45,884 nt of DNA from Chloroflexota bacterium (GTDB lineage: Bacteria; Chloroflexota; Anaerolineae; Aggregatilineales; Phototrophicaceae), in assembly GCA_028875245.1 (NCBI GenBank), contig JAPPEU010000051.1:1-45884 (forward strand), given 5' to 3'. The stretch's first letter is position 1; each line of letters starts with the position of its first letter. Under the pieces are notes generated by a model that was not told the origin of the DNA, searched no databases, and worked only from the letters and a program-made list of their open reading frames with translations. A program made the position numbers and the translations under genes. Positions 26,182 through 35,441 of the stretch are shown here, one piece after another.

Positions 26182-26212
26182 TTGCTTGATTTTGCCGCTG
26201 TAGTATGCTAAT
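26182..26212 (+). promoter_or_regulatory. Candidate promoter of the nuoA-I operon
   Basis: TTGCTT (26182-26187), 16-bp spacer, TATGCT (26204-26209). The overlapping TTGATT (26186) with GCTAAT (26207-26212) is an alternative. Transcription would begin about 45 bases before nuoA. Confidence 0.4.
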
Positions 26213-26260
26213 CTCACTGTTGTCTGATTTGTTCCAAAAAGCACAAACGGTTGAACCTCG

Positions 26261-26623
26261 ATGCCGACCGTCCTTGAATTTGGTCCTGTCACCGCCTTGC
26301 TGGTCATTTCTGTCATCCTGGCGCTGATCATTGCCAACATCTCCCGCGTGATGGGCCCGCGCCGGCCCACTTATCGCAAGTCGGTCCCGTATGAAAGCGG
26401 CATGAAGCCGATCGGGCCGGCCACCCGCCGCCTGCCAGTAAAGTTTTATTTGGTCGCCGTCTTGTTCATCATCTTCGATATCGAGGTGATTTTCTTTTTG
26501 CCCTGGGCGGTATCCATGCGTGACCTCGGTGTGTATGGCTTGGCTGTCATGGCGGTTTTCACCGTAATCCTCATCGTCGGCTTCGTCTATGAATGGAAGA
26601 AAGGCGGTTTGGAATGGGAGTAA
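26261..26623 (+). CDS. nuoA: NADH-quinone oxidoreductase subunit A
   Basis: A membrane-arm subunit of respiratory complex I near the quinone site, 120 residues with three membrane segments (near 6-26, 62-82 and 91-112). Family hallmarks are [23 protein letters not shown], preceded by RKSVPYE, and [12 protein letters not shown], with the conserved acidic pair in DIE. The usual Cys in PYECG is Ser here (YESG). First gene of the nuo locus; its end overlaps the start of nuoB by 10 bases. The Shine-Dalgarno is weak. Confidence 0.95.
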   Translation: MPTVLEFGPVTALLVISVILALIIANISRVMGPRRPTYRKSVPYESGMKPIGPATRRLPVKFYLVAVLFIIFDIEVIFFLPWAVSMRDLGVYGLAVMAVFTVILIVGFVYEWKKGGLEWE

Positions 26624-27096
26624 GCTCAAAGCTGGGGAATTTAGGAATCGTTACCACCACCGTCGAACAAGCTGTCAATTGGGGGCGTACGGGCGCCATG
26701 TGGCCGCTGCTCTTTGGCTTGGCATGCTGCGCGATAGAATACATGAGTTCGCAGGCGTCGAGTTATGACTTGTCGCGCTTCGGCATGGAGTTGAACCGGG
26801 CCACGCCGCGGCAGGCGGATTTGCTGATTGTCTCCGGACGATTGACGCGGAAGATGGCGCCGGTCGTGCGGCAGCTATACGACCAAATGGCGGAACCGAA
26901 GTGGGTCATCTCAATGGGCGACTGCGCTTCTTGTGGCGGCGTCTACAACAATTACGCCATCGTGCAGGGCGTCGATGAGATCATTCCGGTGGATGTGTAT
27001 ATCGCCGGTTGCCCGCCGCGCCCGGAGCAGTTGCTGCACGGCATCTTGACCTTGCATGAGAAGGTCAAGGGCGAGCGCATCGCCGATTGGGCCTGA
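26614..27096 (+). CDS. nuoB: NADH-quinone oxidoreductase subunit B
   Basis: Carries the terminal 4Fe-4S cluster N2 that passes electrons to quinone; peripheral arm at the membrane interface. 160 residues from the ATG at 26614; an ATG at 26593 would overlap nuoA more and adds seven odd residues. The four cluster ligands are visible: the adjacent pair in ACCAIEYM, the Cys in GDCASCGG and that in [20 protein letters not shown] and [13 protein letters not shown] are also typical. Confidence 0.96.
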   Translation: MGVSSKLGNLGIVTTTVEQAVNWGRTGAMWPLLFGLACCAIEYMSSQASSYDLSRFGMELNRATPRQADLLIVSGRLTRKMAPVVRQLYDQMAEPKWVISMGDCASCGGVYNNYAIVQGVDEIIPVDVYIAGCPPRPEQLLHGILTLHEKVKGERIADWA

Positions 27097-27139
27097 TCTG
27101 AATCGGGCGAAGGCTATTGGAAGGCTGGCTGTATAACCT

Positions 27140-27709
27140 ATGGAAATCCCGGCGGCAAGAGATCCGGTCAGCGCAGTGCGCGAAGGCTTTGGCGAGGCGT
27201 TGCTGCATGTGAAAGAATTCCGCGGCGAGACGACGATAGTCGTCGAATCCGGGCGCTTGGTCGATGTGCTGGACTTCCTGCGCGTCAGCTCCGGTTTGGT
27301 TTATAACATGCTTTCTGATGTGAGCGCGGTCGATTATTATCCGAGCGATTACGGTGAAGCCTTTGACGGGGATGAAAGCGATTGTCGGCCGGAACGCTTT
27401 GGCGTTTCTTATCACATCCTGTCGATGCTTTACAATCGGCGGCTGCGGGTGAAGGTATTCGCGGCGGAAGACGACCCGCGCCTGCCGACCGCGACGGTCG
27501 TGTGGCCGGCCGCCAATTGGCTCGAGCGCGAGATCGCCGATATGATGGGCATCGTCTTTGAAGGGCATCCGGACGCGCGGCGCTTGCTCATGCCCGATGA
27601 CTGGTACGGCCATCCGCACCGGCGAGATTATCCGCTGGGCAAAGAAACCGTGGCCTTTTCATTTAATGTGGACGAAATTCACGAGCACAAGCCCTTCGCG
27701 AGGGACTAG
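27140..27709 (+). CDS. nuoC: NADH-quinone oxidoreductase subunit C
   Basis: The 30-kDa-type peripheral-arm subunit, separate from NuoD here. 189 residues. The N-terminal part is variable (LLHVKEFRGETTIVVESG); the signature LEREIADMMGIVFEGHPDAR and LMPDDWYGHPHRRDYPLG closes the domain. An acidic insert (DYGEAFDGDESDCRPERFG) interrupts the central sheet. It ends 14 bases before nuoD. It has no cofactor and serves as a scaffold for the quinone module. Confidence 0.95.
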   Translation: MEIPAARDPVSAVREGFGEALLHVKEFRGETTIVVESGRLVDVLDFLRVSSGLVYNMLSDVSAVDYYPSDYGEAFDGDESDCRPERFGVSYHILSMLYNRRLRVKVFAAEDDPRLPTATVVWPAANWLEREIADMMGIVFEGHPDARRLLMPDDWYGHPHRRDYPLGKETVAFSFNVDEIHEHKPFARD

Positions 27710-27723
27710 CTTCCGAGGTCGAT

Positions 27724-28992
27724 ATGGCAGTTGCTGAGCCGACGCAATCTATTGAAGAGCAGCGCCGCTGGGAGGGCAGCCTTGATGAGTTGCGCGGCCT
27801 GGTCTCGGAACGGGCGATCACCGGCGAGACGATGCTGCTCAACATGGGCCCTCATCATCCCAGCACGCACGGTGTATTGCGGCTTCTGCTTGAGCTGGAC
27901 GGCGAGCAGATCGTCACCTGCTTGCCCGACATCGGATTCTTGCACACCGGCATCGAGAAATCCATCGAAGACAAGAGCTATGAGAAAGCGGTGCCGCTGA
28001 CGGACCGCATGGATTATCTCTCGCCGATGTCCAACAATATGGCTTTCTCCGCCGCTGTGGAGAAGCTGCTTGATTTGGATGTGCCGGAACGCGGACAGAT
28101 CATCCGCGTCATTTGCCTGGAGTTGGCGCGCTGCGCCAGTCACCTGGTTTGGCTGGGCACGCACGCGATTGACATGGGCGCTATGAGCGTCCTGCTCTAT
28201 GCCTTTCGCGAGCGGGAGCGCATTCTCGGCATGTTTGAGATGCTTTCCGGCCAGCGCATGATGAGCAGCTACATCCGGCCGGGCGGGGTGTGGCGCGATG
28301 TGCCGGCCGATTTTCTGCCGACGATCAAGCAATTTCTGAACGACTTCCCGGCAAAAGTGGACGACTACGAAGCGCTGTTGACGAAGAATCCGATTTGGCG
28401 AGACCGGGCGCAGGGCGTCGGCGTGATTGAGCCGGATGTCGCGCTCGCTTATGGGATGACCGGTCCGGCGCTGCGCGGAAGCGGCGTGAACTGGGATTTG
28501 CGCAAAGCTCAGCCCTACTGCGGCTACGAAACTTACGAATTCAATGTGCCCCTGGGTGAGCACGGTGATGTATACGACCGTTACCTGATTCGGATTCATG
28601 AATTCCGTGAAAGCATGAAAATCCTGAATCAGGCGGTTGCGCGGCTGGAAACGGAGAAGGGACCGTTCCGTTCGGAGAATCACAAATACTGCCCGCCGCT
28701 GCGCAGTGAACTGGGGCAGAGCATGGAAGCGGTGATCCATCATTTCAAGCTTTGGACTTACGGCTACGACGCGCCGGATGATGAGATTTACAATGCGATT
28801 GAAAGCCCGCGCGGCGAGATCGGCTGCTATATTCATGGGACGGGCGCCAACAAGCCGCGGCGCGTGCATTTTAAGACGCCGTCCTTCATTCATATCAGCG
28901 CGCTGCCGGTTGTCGCCAAGGGGTATTTGCTGGCCGATATGGTAGCGATCATTGGGAGTGTCGATATCGTGCTCGGCGATTGCGACCGATGA
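27724..28992 (+). CDS. nuoD: NADH-quinone oxidoreductase subunit D
   Basis: The 49-kDa subunit forming, with NuoB and NuoH, the quinone-reduction pocket; distantly related to the large subunit of NiFe hydrogenases. 422 residues. Visible are MGPHHPSTHGVLRL with the quinone-contacting His, DIGFLHTGIEKS, GALTPMF-type region replaced by FEMLSGQRMMSSYIRPGGV, GLTGPALRGSG-type YGMTGPALRGSGV, and the C-terminal GSVDIVLGDCDR. The tail normally ends EVDR; here it ends DCDR, a small change. GAGG precedes the ATG. Confidence 0.96.
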   Translation: MAVAEPTQSIEEQRRWEGSLDELRGLVSERAITGETMLLNMGPHHPSTHGVLRLLLELDGEQIVTCLPDIGFLHTGIEKSIEDKSYEKAVPLTDRMDYLSPMSNNMAFSAAVEKLLDLDVPERGQIIRVICLELARCASHLVWLGTHAIDMGAMSVLLYAFRERERILGMFEMLSGQRMMSSYIRPGGVWRDVPADFLPTIKQFLNDFPAKVDDYEALLTKNPIWRDRAQGVGVIEPDVALAYGMTGPALRGSGVNWDLRKAQPYCGYETYEFNVPLGEHGDVYDRYLIRIHEFRESMKILNQAVARLETEKGPFRSENHKYCPPLRSELGQSMEAVIHHFKLWTYGYDAPDDEIYNAIESPRGEIGCYIHGTGANKPRRVHFKTPSFIHISALPVVAKGYLLADMVAIIGSVDIVLGDCDR

Positions 28993-29086
28993 ACGGCGTC
29001 TGAGCTGGATGGATGCCTTTAAGTAGCGATGAATGAATGGATTCCCGCAGCGCAACAGGGAATCTGTTTACGAAGGAAAGCAGCGC

Positions 29087-29599
29087 ATGGCGATAATCGA
29101 CAATCCCAAATACACCGAGCGCATCAATCAGCATTTGGCGAAATACGAGACCAAGCGCTCGGCTGTGATGCCTTTGCTATACATAGCGCAGGAAGAGTAC
29201 GGCTGGGTCAATCAGGCTGGCATCAACGAGGTGGCGGAGTTGCTCAATCTGGATCCCACGCAGGTCAAATCCATCGCCGGCTTCTACACCATGTATTCGG
29301 AAAAGCCCAAAGGTCAATACTGGCTGCAAGTCTGCACCGATCTGCCTTGCGCGCTCAAGGGCGCTGATGAGTTTCACGCCTGGCTGAAAGAAGAATTGGG
29401 CGTGGAAGAAGGCGGCACGACTGCGGACGGCATGTTCACGGTGGAGCATGTGATGTGCCTGGCGGCCTGCGACAAGGCGCCCATGCTGCAATGCAACTTC
29501 CGCTACGTCGAAGATCTCGATCAAGACAAGATGCGCGATTTGCTGGCGAGGTGGCGGGCGGAGGCGGGTCAGTCCCCGAACGGGCGCGGCCAGGAATAG
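29087..29599 (+). CDS. nuoE: NADH-quinone oxidoreductase subunit E
   Basis: The 24-kDa thioredoxin-like subunit with the 2Fe-2S cluster N1a, part of the NADH-dehydrogenase module. 170 residues from the ATG at 29087, chosen because AAGGAAAG (29073-29080) lies just before it; an in-frame ATG at 29033 lacks such a site. The cluster ligands are in CTDLPC and CLAAC. The N-terminal helices (SAVMPLLYIAQEEYGWV, then VAELLNLDPTQVKSIAGFY) are typical of the family. Confidence 0.95.
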   Translation: MAIIDNPKYTERINQHLAKYETKRSAVMPLLYIAQEEYGWVNQAGINEVAELLNLDPTQVKSIAGFYTMYSEKPKGQYWLQVCTDLPCALKGADEFHAWLKEELGVEEGGTTADGMFTVEHVMCLAACDKAPMLQCNFRYVEDLDQDKMRDLLARWRAEAGQSPNGRGQE

Positions 29600-29622
29600 C
29601 GGAAGAGGAAACCAGGGCGGAT

Positions 29623-30900
29623 ATGCACATACTTTTGCGCGGACGCGATATCGACAACATCAAAGCGCTTGATGTCTACGAAGCGCACGGCGGCTTCGCC
29701 GGCATGAAGAAGGCGCTGGCCATGACGCCGGCCGAGGTGATTGATATCGTCAAGGCATCCGGCTTGCGCGGGCGCGGTGGCGCGGGCTTCCCCACCGGCG
29801 TCAAATGGAGCTTCATCCCCGAGCAGGAACCGGTCAAATTTGTGACGGTCAACGCCGACGAAAGCGAGACCGGCACCTTCAAAGATCGCGAGATCATGGA
29901 AGAGAATCCTTATCAGTTGATCGAAGGCTCGCTGATCTGCGCTTATGCGATTCAGGCCAAAGCGGTCTACATTTATTTGCGCGGCGAGTTTTGGGATATC
30001 GGCGATCAACTGGATGCCTGCATCGAGTCGCTGCGTGAAAAAGGCTACGCGGGCGAGAATATCATGGGCTCCGGCTACGACTGCGAGGTGTACACGCACC
30101 TCGGCGCCGGCGCTTATATCTGCGGTGAAGAAAGCGCGCTGCTGAACAGTCTTGAGGGCTACCTGGGGCAGCCGCGCGTGCGCCCGCCATTCCCGGCCCA
30201 GAAAGGCGGCGGCCTATATAAGGAAGCGACGGTCGTCAACAATGTCGAGACGCTGGCGAACGTACCCTTCATCCTGAGTGAAGGCGCGGACGCATTTAAG
30301 GCGATCGGCACCGAGCAGAGCACCGGCAACAAAATCTACTGCGTCAGCGGCCATGTGAAGCGACCGGGCAATTATGAGTTACCGATGGGCACGACCTTCC
30401 GCGAACTGTTGTATGAACAGGCCGGCGGACCGCTTCATGAAGAGCGGCCATTCAAGGCGATGCTGCCATCGGGTGGCTCGGGACCGATTGTGCCGCTGAC
30501 CGACGACGTGCTCGATACGCCGATGAGCTATGAGGACTGCGCCAATATCGGCACCATCATCGGCTCGGCTTCCATCATCATCATGGATGAGACGGTGGAT
30601 ATGACCTGGGTGGCGTCCAAGGTGACCAAGTTCTTCAAGCATGAGAGCTGCGGGAAATGCACGCCTTGCCGCGAGGGCACCTATTGGCTGGATAAGGTGA
30701 TTGATCGGATTCTGGATGGGCGGGGGACGCCGGACGATGTCAAGCGCATCGCCGATGTGGCCGAGAATATGGCCGGCACGACGCTCTGCGCGCTGGGGGA
30801 CTTCGCGGCGAACCCGATCATTCATACGATTCGCCATTTTCCCGATGATTTCGCGCAGCACGTAGGGCCGCAGGTCGGCTCGGGAGAATCAATGAAATGA
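29623..30900 (+). CDS. nuoF: NADH-quinone oxidoreductase subunit F
   Basis: Binds NADH and FMN and holds 4Fe-4S cluster N3; electron entry point of complex I. 425 residues from the ATG at 29623 (CAGGGCGG just upstream; an ORF start at 29455 lies inside nuoE and is rejected). Landmarks are SGLRGRGGAGFPTGVKW (FMN), NADESETGTFKDRE, AYIYLRGEF-type VYIYLRGEF, GAGAYICGEESALL (NADH), and the N3 ligands in SCGKCTPCREG and TLCALGD. Its stop overlaps the next start by four bases (ATGA). Confidence 0.96.
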   Translation: MHILLRGRDIDNIKALDVYEAHGGFAGMKKALAMTPAEVIDIVKASGLRGRGGAGFPTGVKWSFIPEQEPVKFVTVNADESETGTFKDREIMEENPYQLIEGSLICAYAIQAKAVYIYLRGEFWDIGDQLDACIESLREKGYAGENIMGSGYDCEVYTHLGAGAYICGEESALLNSLEGYLGQPRVRPPFPAQKGGGLYKEATVVNNVETLANVPFILSEGADAFKAIGTEQSTGNKIYCVSGHVKRPGNYELPMGTTFRELLYEQAGGPLHEERPFKAMLPSGGSGPIVPLTDDVLDTPMSYEDCANIGTIIGSASIIIMDETVDMTWVASKVTKFFKHESCGKCTPCREGTYWLDKVIDRILDGRGTPDDVKRIADVAENMAGTTLCALGDFAANPIIHTIRHFPDDFAQHVGPQVGSGESMK

Positions 30901-31253
30901 GCGCGCGGGGCATATTGGGCTGGTTATTCAAGCGATTGATGCGGTCGCCTTTGGAGCGCGAACGCGAGATTGTCCAGCGCCTGCGAGAATTGAGCGGGAC
31001 GATCGACGAAGCGCCGGAGGGTTTGACCCACTATGTGCTGCGGGGCGAGCTCAATCTGGATCGCGGAGAGCATACCATGGCGATTGCCGATTTCGAGCGC
31101 GCGCTGGAATTGGCGGAGAATCTTGACGAGCGCAAGGGCTGGCTGGTACTGGAGCAGGTCATGCGCGATCGCGCGCTCTATGGATTGAAAATAGCGCGGC
31201 GCGCGCTGCGCCAGCCGCCCAACTTGCGGCCAGTTGCGAATGTGGAGGCCTGA
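30897..31253 (+). CDS. Small TPR-like protein encoded inside the nuo operon
   Basis: 118 residues, not a standard complex I subunit. The first 16 residues are hydrophobic and basic (GILGWLFKRLM), possibly an amphipathic membrane anchor. Residues about 42-75 fit one tetratricopeptide repeat (THYVLRGELNLDRGEHTMAI, followed by ADFERALELAEN), and the next 35 may form a degenerate second unit. It is translationally coupled on both sides: a 4-base ATGA overlap with nuoF and no gap before nuoG (TGA directly followed by ATG). That tight packing between two peripheral-arm subunits suggests an assembly factor or accessory subunit of the NADH module. This role is inferred from context only. Confidence 0.75.
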   Translation: MSARGILGWLFKRLMRSPLEREREIVQRLRELSGTIDEAPEGLTHYVLRGELNLDRGEHTMAIADFERALELAENLDERKGWLVLEQVMRDRALYGLKIARRALRQPPNLRPVANVEA

Positions 31254-33788
31254 ATGACCGACATGGTGACGATCAATGTCGATGGCAAAGATTACCAGGT
31301 AGCGGCCGGTTCCAATCTGGTTGACGCCGCGAAATGGCATGCTGACAACGACATCCCGGTGTTTTGCTACCATCCCAAGATGGAGCCGGTGGGCATGTGC
31401 CGGATGTGCCTGGTCGAATTGGGAACGCCCGTCCGCGACCGAGCGACTGGCGAGGTGGCGCTCAACGAAGACGGCAGTCCGCAGATTCGCTATTTCCCCA
31501 AGCTGCAGACCGCTTGCACAACGACGGTCAGCGACGGCATGCACATCAAGACGAACACCAAAGAAGTGATAGACGCGCGCAATGATGTGCTCGAGTTTCT
31601 GCTTTCCAGCCATCCGCTGGATTGCCCCATTTGCGACAAGGGCGGCGAATGCCCGCTGCAGAACTTGACGATGCGCCATGGCCCGCAGTCGTCGCGCATG
31701 TATTTTGAAGACAAGCAATTATTGGAAAAACATTATCCATTGGGCGACCTGATCTTCCTCGACCGCGAGCGCTGCATTCAATGCGCGCGCTGCGTCCGCT
31801 TTCAGGATGAGGTGGTCGGCGATGATGTGCTGGCCTTCCATGAGCGCGGGCGCCGGCTGCAAATCATCACCAATTCGGAGCCGGGCTTCGACACTTATTT
31901 CAGCGGGAATACAACCGACATTTGCCCGGTCGGCGCTTTGACCACTACTGATTTCCGCTTCGGCGCGCGGCCTTGGGAATTGAATGAAGTGCCGAGCATT
32001 TCGCCTTGGGATGCCGCCGGCGAGAACATCAGCCTGAGCATGCGGCTCGACCGCGATTTCGGCGGCCGCGCGTTGATCAAGCGCGTCATGCCGCGTCAGA
32101 ACGAAGGCGTCAATGAGATCTGGATCAGCGACAAGACGCGCTTCGGCCATCACTTCACGCGCAGTGAAGATCGCCTGGGGCAGCCGCTGATGAAAACCGG
32201 CGGCGTGATGCGCGAGTCTAATTGGTCGGCTGTGATGCCGGCTTTGGCTGGCGCGCTGCGCGACGCCGATGGCGATGTCGCGGCGATTGCCGGCAGCGGC
32301 ATGAGTAACGAAGACCTCTGGGAGCTGCGTCAGTTGGTTGAGGGACTGGGCGGCTCGCGCCTCGGCGCCTGGATGCCGACGCATGGCGGCGCTGCGGCGG
32401 TGGCGCAAGTGGGCGTCGGCTTTGGGACGAATCTGGGGCAGTTGGGCCGCGGGGATGCGATTCTGGTGATCGCCTGCGATCTGGAAGAAGAGGTGCCGAT
32501 ATGGCGGCTGCGCTTGAAACAGGCGCAGGACCGGGGCGCTTATCTCGTCGTCGCCAATGCTCGCCATACGCGGCTGGAGGACTTCGCCCTGGAAGGCGCG
32601 CGCAACGACAAGGTGGTCGAGGGCGATGCCATTCGCTTTGGCGCGGGCGAAGCGGTTTCGACACTGCAGGATCTCAGCGCCGATCATCGTGAAATCGCCG
32701 AGCGCTTGAGCAGCGCCGAGAACCTGGTGATTGTTGCCGGCGCGGAAGGGTTGACACTCTCCGGCAGCAAGGCGCTGGCGCAGGCGGCGGCCAACTTCCT
32801 GATAGAGACCGGTCACGTCGGGCGCCGCAACAACGGCTTGCTTTCGCCATTGCCCGGCGCCAATGGCATGGGCCAGCATTACCTGGGATTCAGCCCCGAA
32901 GCGACGCTGGACATCATGGCGAAGCCGCCGAAAGTCTTGCTCGTCGCGCAAGCGGAACTGCTTGACGACGATCCGTCGGCGCGGGGCTGGCTCAGCCAAA
33001 TTGAAACGATCATCTATGCTAACTTCTTTGACGACGGCATTTCGGAATTGGCCGATTATGTCCTGCCCATTCAGTCATTCGCCGAGCGCGATGGCAGCTT
33101 CGTCAATGGGGAGCGGCGCGTACAGCGATTTTATACGGCGCAGGGACCGATCGGCTTGTCATTGCCCGCCTGGAAATTGTTTGGCGGCATCCGTCAGGCG
33201 CTGGGAGCCGGCCCGCTGAAGCCTTCAGCGGCCGCGGTCATGCAGGACTTGAGCGCCAATATCCCCGAATTTGAAGGCATCAGCTACAGAGCCTTGGCAC
33301 AGGTCAAGCGCGAATTCCCCGATGTGGGCGGACGCGACCAGTATTATGGCGGCACCGCCTACGCGAATACGGGAGGGCTCGGGATTCAGATACCAGCGCG
33401 GGCCGACGCGCGCAAGCCGCGTACGAAAAAGGTTGGGTCGGATGGAGCGCTGGCGCCGGCGGAAGGCGACGTCGCTATCATGCCGATCACGCGGCTTTAC
33501 AATCGTCAGCGCAATTTCCGGCCGACGCTGATCGTCGAACCACGAATCCTGGCGCCTTTTGCGATCATCAATGCTGCTGACGGCGTCGCCTGGGAAATCG
33601 CCGAAGGAGACATCGTTGAGATTCTCGCGGGCGAAGCGCAGTGGCAAGTGCGGGCGGCGCTGAGCGACGACATCGCGCCTGGCGCGGTGGCGCTTCCCAG
33701 GTATTTGACTGACGAGGCGATTCCAATGACGGTCACGACTGGCAGCATCAGAAAAGTCGCGGAAGCGGTCGCCCTCGCGGACCGATGA
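31254..33788 (+). CDS. nuoG: NADH-quinone oxidoreductase subunit G
   Basis: The largest peripheral-arm subunit, 844 residues. N-terminal ferredoxin domain with N1b (CYHPKMEPVGMCRMC plus the Cys in QTACTT), then N5 (SSHPLDCPICDKGGECPLQ, with the His ligand), then N4 (CIQCARC and CPVGAL). The C-terminal 600 residues are the molybdopterin-oxidoreductase-like domain, without cofactor. The N7 ligands found in E. coli and Thermus at the start of this domain are absent: the segment reads RPWELNEVPSISPWDAAGEN, a mitochondrial-like pattern. ATG 31254 follows the TPR gene directly; a second in-frame ATG is at 31263. Confidence 0.96.
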   Translation: MTDMVTINVDGKDYQVAAGSNLVDAAKWHADNDIPVFCYHPKMEPVGMCRMCLVELGTPVRDRATGEVALNEDGSPQIRYFPKLQTACTTTVSDGMHIKTNTKEVIDARNDVLEFLLSSHPLDCPICDKGGECPLQNLTMRHGPQSSRMYFEDKQLLEKHYPLGDLIFLDRERCIQCARCVRFQDEVVGDDVLAFHERGRRLQIITNSEPGFDTYFSGNTTDICPVGALTTTDFRFGARPWELNEVPSISPWDAAGENISLSMRLDRDFGGRALIKRVMPRQNEGVNEIWISDKTRFGHHFTRSEDRLGQPLMKTGGVMRESNWSAVMPALAGALRDADGDVAAIAGSGMSNEDLWELRQLVEGLGGSRLGAWMPTHGGAAAVAQVGVGFGTNLGQLGRGDAILVIACDLEEEVPIWRLRLKQAQDRGAYLVVANARHTRLEDFALEGARNDKVVEGDAIRFGAGEAVSTLQDLSADHREIAERLSSAENLVIVAGAEGLTLSGSKALAQAAANFLIETGHVGRRNNGLLSPLPGANGMGQHYLGFSPEATLDIMAKPPKVLLVAQAELLDDDPSARGWLSQIETIIYANFFDDGISELADYVLPIQSFAERDGSFVNGERRVQRFYTAQGPIGLSLPAWKLFGGIRQALGAGPLKPSAAAVMQDLSANIPEFEGISYRALAQVKREFPDVGGRDQYYGGTAYANTGGLGIQIPARADARKPRTKKVGSDGALAPAEGDVAIMPITRLYNRQRNFRPTLIVEPRILAPFAIINAADGVAWEIAEGDIVEILAGEAQWQVRAALSDDIAPGAVALPRYLTDEAIPMTVTTGSIRKVAEAVALADR

Positions 33789-33803
33789 CAGAGGATCTGG
33801 TTT

Positions 33804-35378
33804 ATGAGCCGTAATTTGAAGATAGCCATCGGGGTCGTCGTCCTGGGCGGGCTGGCCGTCACGATCCTGGCCCTGGCGCTCATCATCTCCAATCTCGACG
33901 CGATTGCAAGTTGGATCGGCTTCGACGACGCCCTCAATCTCGATGGCCGTCAAGGCGCGATTGGCATGCTGCTCAACCCGGAGGCGCGCGTCAACAATGT
34001 AATCCAGTGCCGGGATGACGCCGGCTGTTCCGCCCTTTGGCCGATCATTTTTGCCGCGGGCTTCGCCTTTGTCATCGTCACGGGCTTCGCCTACAGCACC
34101 TTGCTGGAAAGGCGTCTGTTGGCTTTTCTGCAGCATCGCGTCGGCCCGAATCGCGTTGGGCCGCTCGGCTTTCTGCAGCCGGCGGCGGACGGCCTGAAGC
34201 TGGTCTTCAAGGAAGACTTGATCCCGGCGGGCGCCGATAAGTGGGTCTTTCGTTTGGCGCCGATGATCAAGGTGATACCGATTCTGATGATCGCGGCGGT
34301 CGTTCCGATGGGGCCCGATCTGGTCCTGCCCTGGTTTGCGCCGTCGCTCGGCGATGTCTGGTTTCAGGTGCCGCAGGGCCTGGTCGATTCCAATGTCGGC
34401 ATCCTTTGGGTGATCGCCATCACCAGCATCGCCACTTACGGCGTCGTGCTTGCGGGCTGGTCAAGCGACAACAAATACGCCATGTTAGGCGCTCTGCGCG
34501 CGTCGGCGCAGATGATCAGCTACGAGCTCAGTTTCGCCTTGACGCTGGCGGTGCCGGTGATGATCGTCGGCAGCATGGCCATCGGCGATATCATTGACGC
34601 GCAGCGGAATATCTGGGATTGGTTCGTCTTTCAGAATCCCTTGGCGGCGGCGGTGTTGATTCTGGCGCTGCTGGCGGAGACGAACCGCGCGCCCTTTGAC
34701 CTGACCGAAGCCGAGCAAGAATTGACGCAGGGTTACATGACCGAATACAGCGGCATGAAATTCGCGCTCTTCATGATGGCGGAATATCTGGGCATGATCG
34801 CTGTGAGTTTGGTGGCGATCGCCGTTTTCTTTGGCGGCTACCATCTCTGGCCGATGGACGGCTTGCCGATTCTGGCGCCGGTCATTTTCATCCTGAAAGT
34901 CTTCCTGATGCTCTGCGCTATGATCTGGATCCGGGCGACGCTGCCGCGTATCCGCTATGACCGGCTGATGCAATTCGGCTGGAAAGTGATGATTCCGCTG
35001 GCGCTGCTGGCGGTGGCCTGGACGGCGGTGTCGATCGTCGTGGGCGATGCCTTGGGCGGCACGGCTTATCCCTTCATCTCGGGCCTTGTGTTTGTCGCGG
35101 TTCTGCTTATCGGAGGCCTTGCGCTGCGGCGTCTGAGCCGGGAACGGGATAGCGAAGAGGCGATACCGCTGGAAGACGACCCGGCATACACCGGCGAACG
35201 GCGTGGTTTGGGCTGGGCGCTGGTACACCTGGTCGGCATGCTGGTGGCGATTCCGCTTGTTCAGATTCAGTTTCTGCTCCGGGCGCTTGAAGGCTTGGCG
35301 AGCTTTGGGCGGACGCCTGAAGAAGATCGTATGCTGGAATCGGGCGAAACCGCCATCAAACGAGCGGCGAGCGATTAG
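33804..35378 (+). CDS. nuoH: NADH-quinone oxidoreductase subunit H with N- and C-terminal extensions
   Basis: The membrane subunit linking quinone reduction to proton pumping. 524 residues against the usual 330-430. The core has ERRLLAFLQHRVGPNRVGP, followed by LGFLQPAADGLKLVFKED, AETNRAPFDLTEAEQELTQG and LPRIRYDRLMQFGWK. Before the core there is an extra hydrophobic segment (5-29) and a loop of about 45 residues with a cysteine pair, C69 and C75 (QCRDDAGC). After the last core helix there are about 100 further residues with two more hydrophobic segments and a charged tail. By topology the N-terminal loop faces outside. The extensions are in frame with no sign of fusion error. Confidence 0.94.
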   Translation: MSRNLKIAIGVVVLGGLAVTILALALIISNLDAIASWIGFDDALNLDGRQGAIGMLLNPEARVNNVIQCRDDAGCSALWPIIFAAGFAFVIVTGFAYSTLLERRLLAFLQHRVGPNRVGPLGFLQPAADGLKLVFKEDLIPAGADKWVFRLAPMIKVIPILMIAAVVPMGPDLVLPWFAPSLGDVWFQVPQGLVDSNVGILWVIAITSIATYGVVLAGWSSDNKYAMLGALRASAQMISYELSFALTLAVPVMIVGSMAIGDIIDAQRNIWDWFVFQNPLAAAVLILALLAETNRAPFDLTEAEQELTQGYMTEYSGMKFALFMMAEYLGMIAVSLVAIAVFFGGYHLWPMDGLPILAPVIFILKVFLMLCAMIWIRATLPRIRYDRLMQFGWKVMIPLALLAVAWTAVSIVVGDALGGTAYPFISGLVFVAVLLIGGLALRRLSRERDSEEAIPLEDDPAYTGERRGLGWALVHLVGMLVAIPLVQIQFLLRALEGLASFGRTPEEDRMLESGETAIKRAASD

Positions 35379-35441
35379 CCGCCACGCGCAAGAGAAGGCG
35401 CTCGGGATTGTCCGGGCGCCGTAAAAGATGAGGATTGGACT

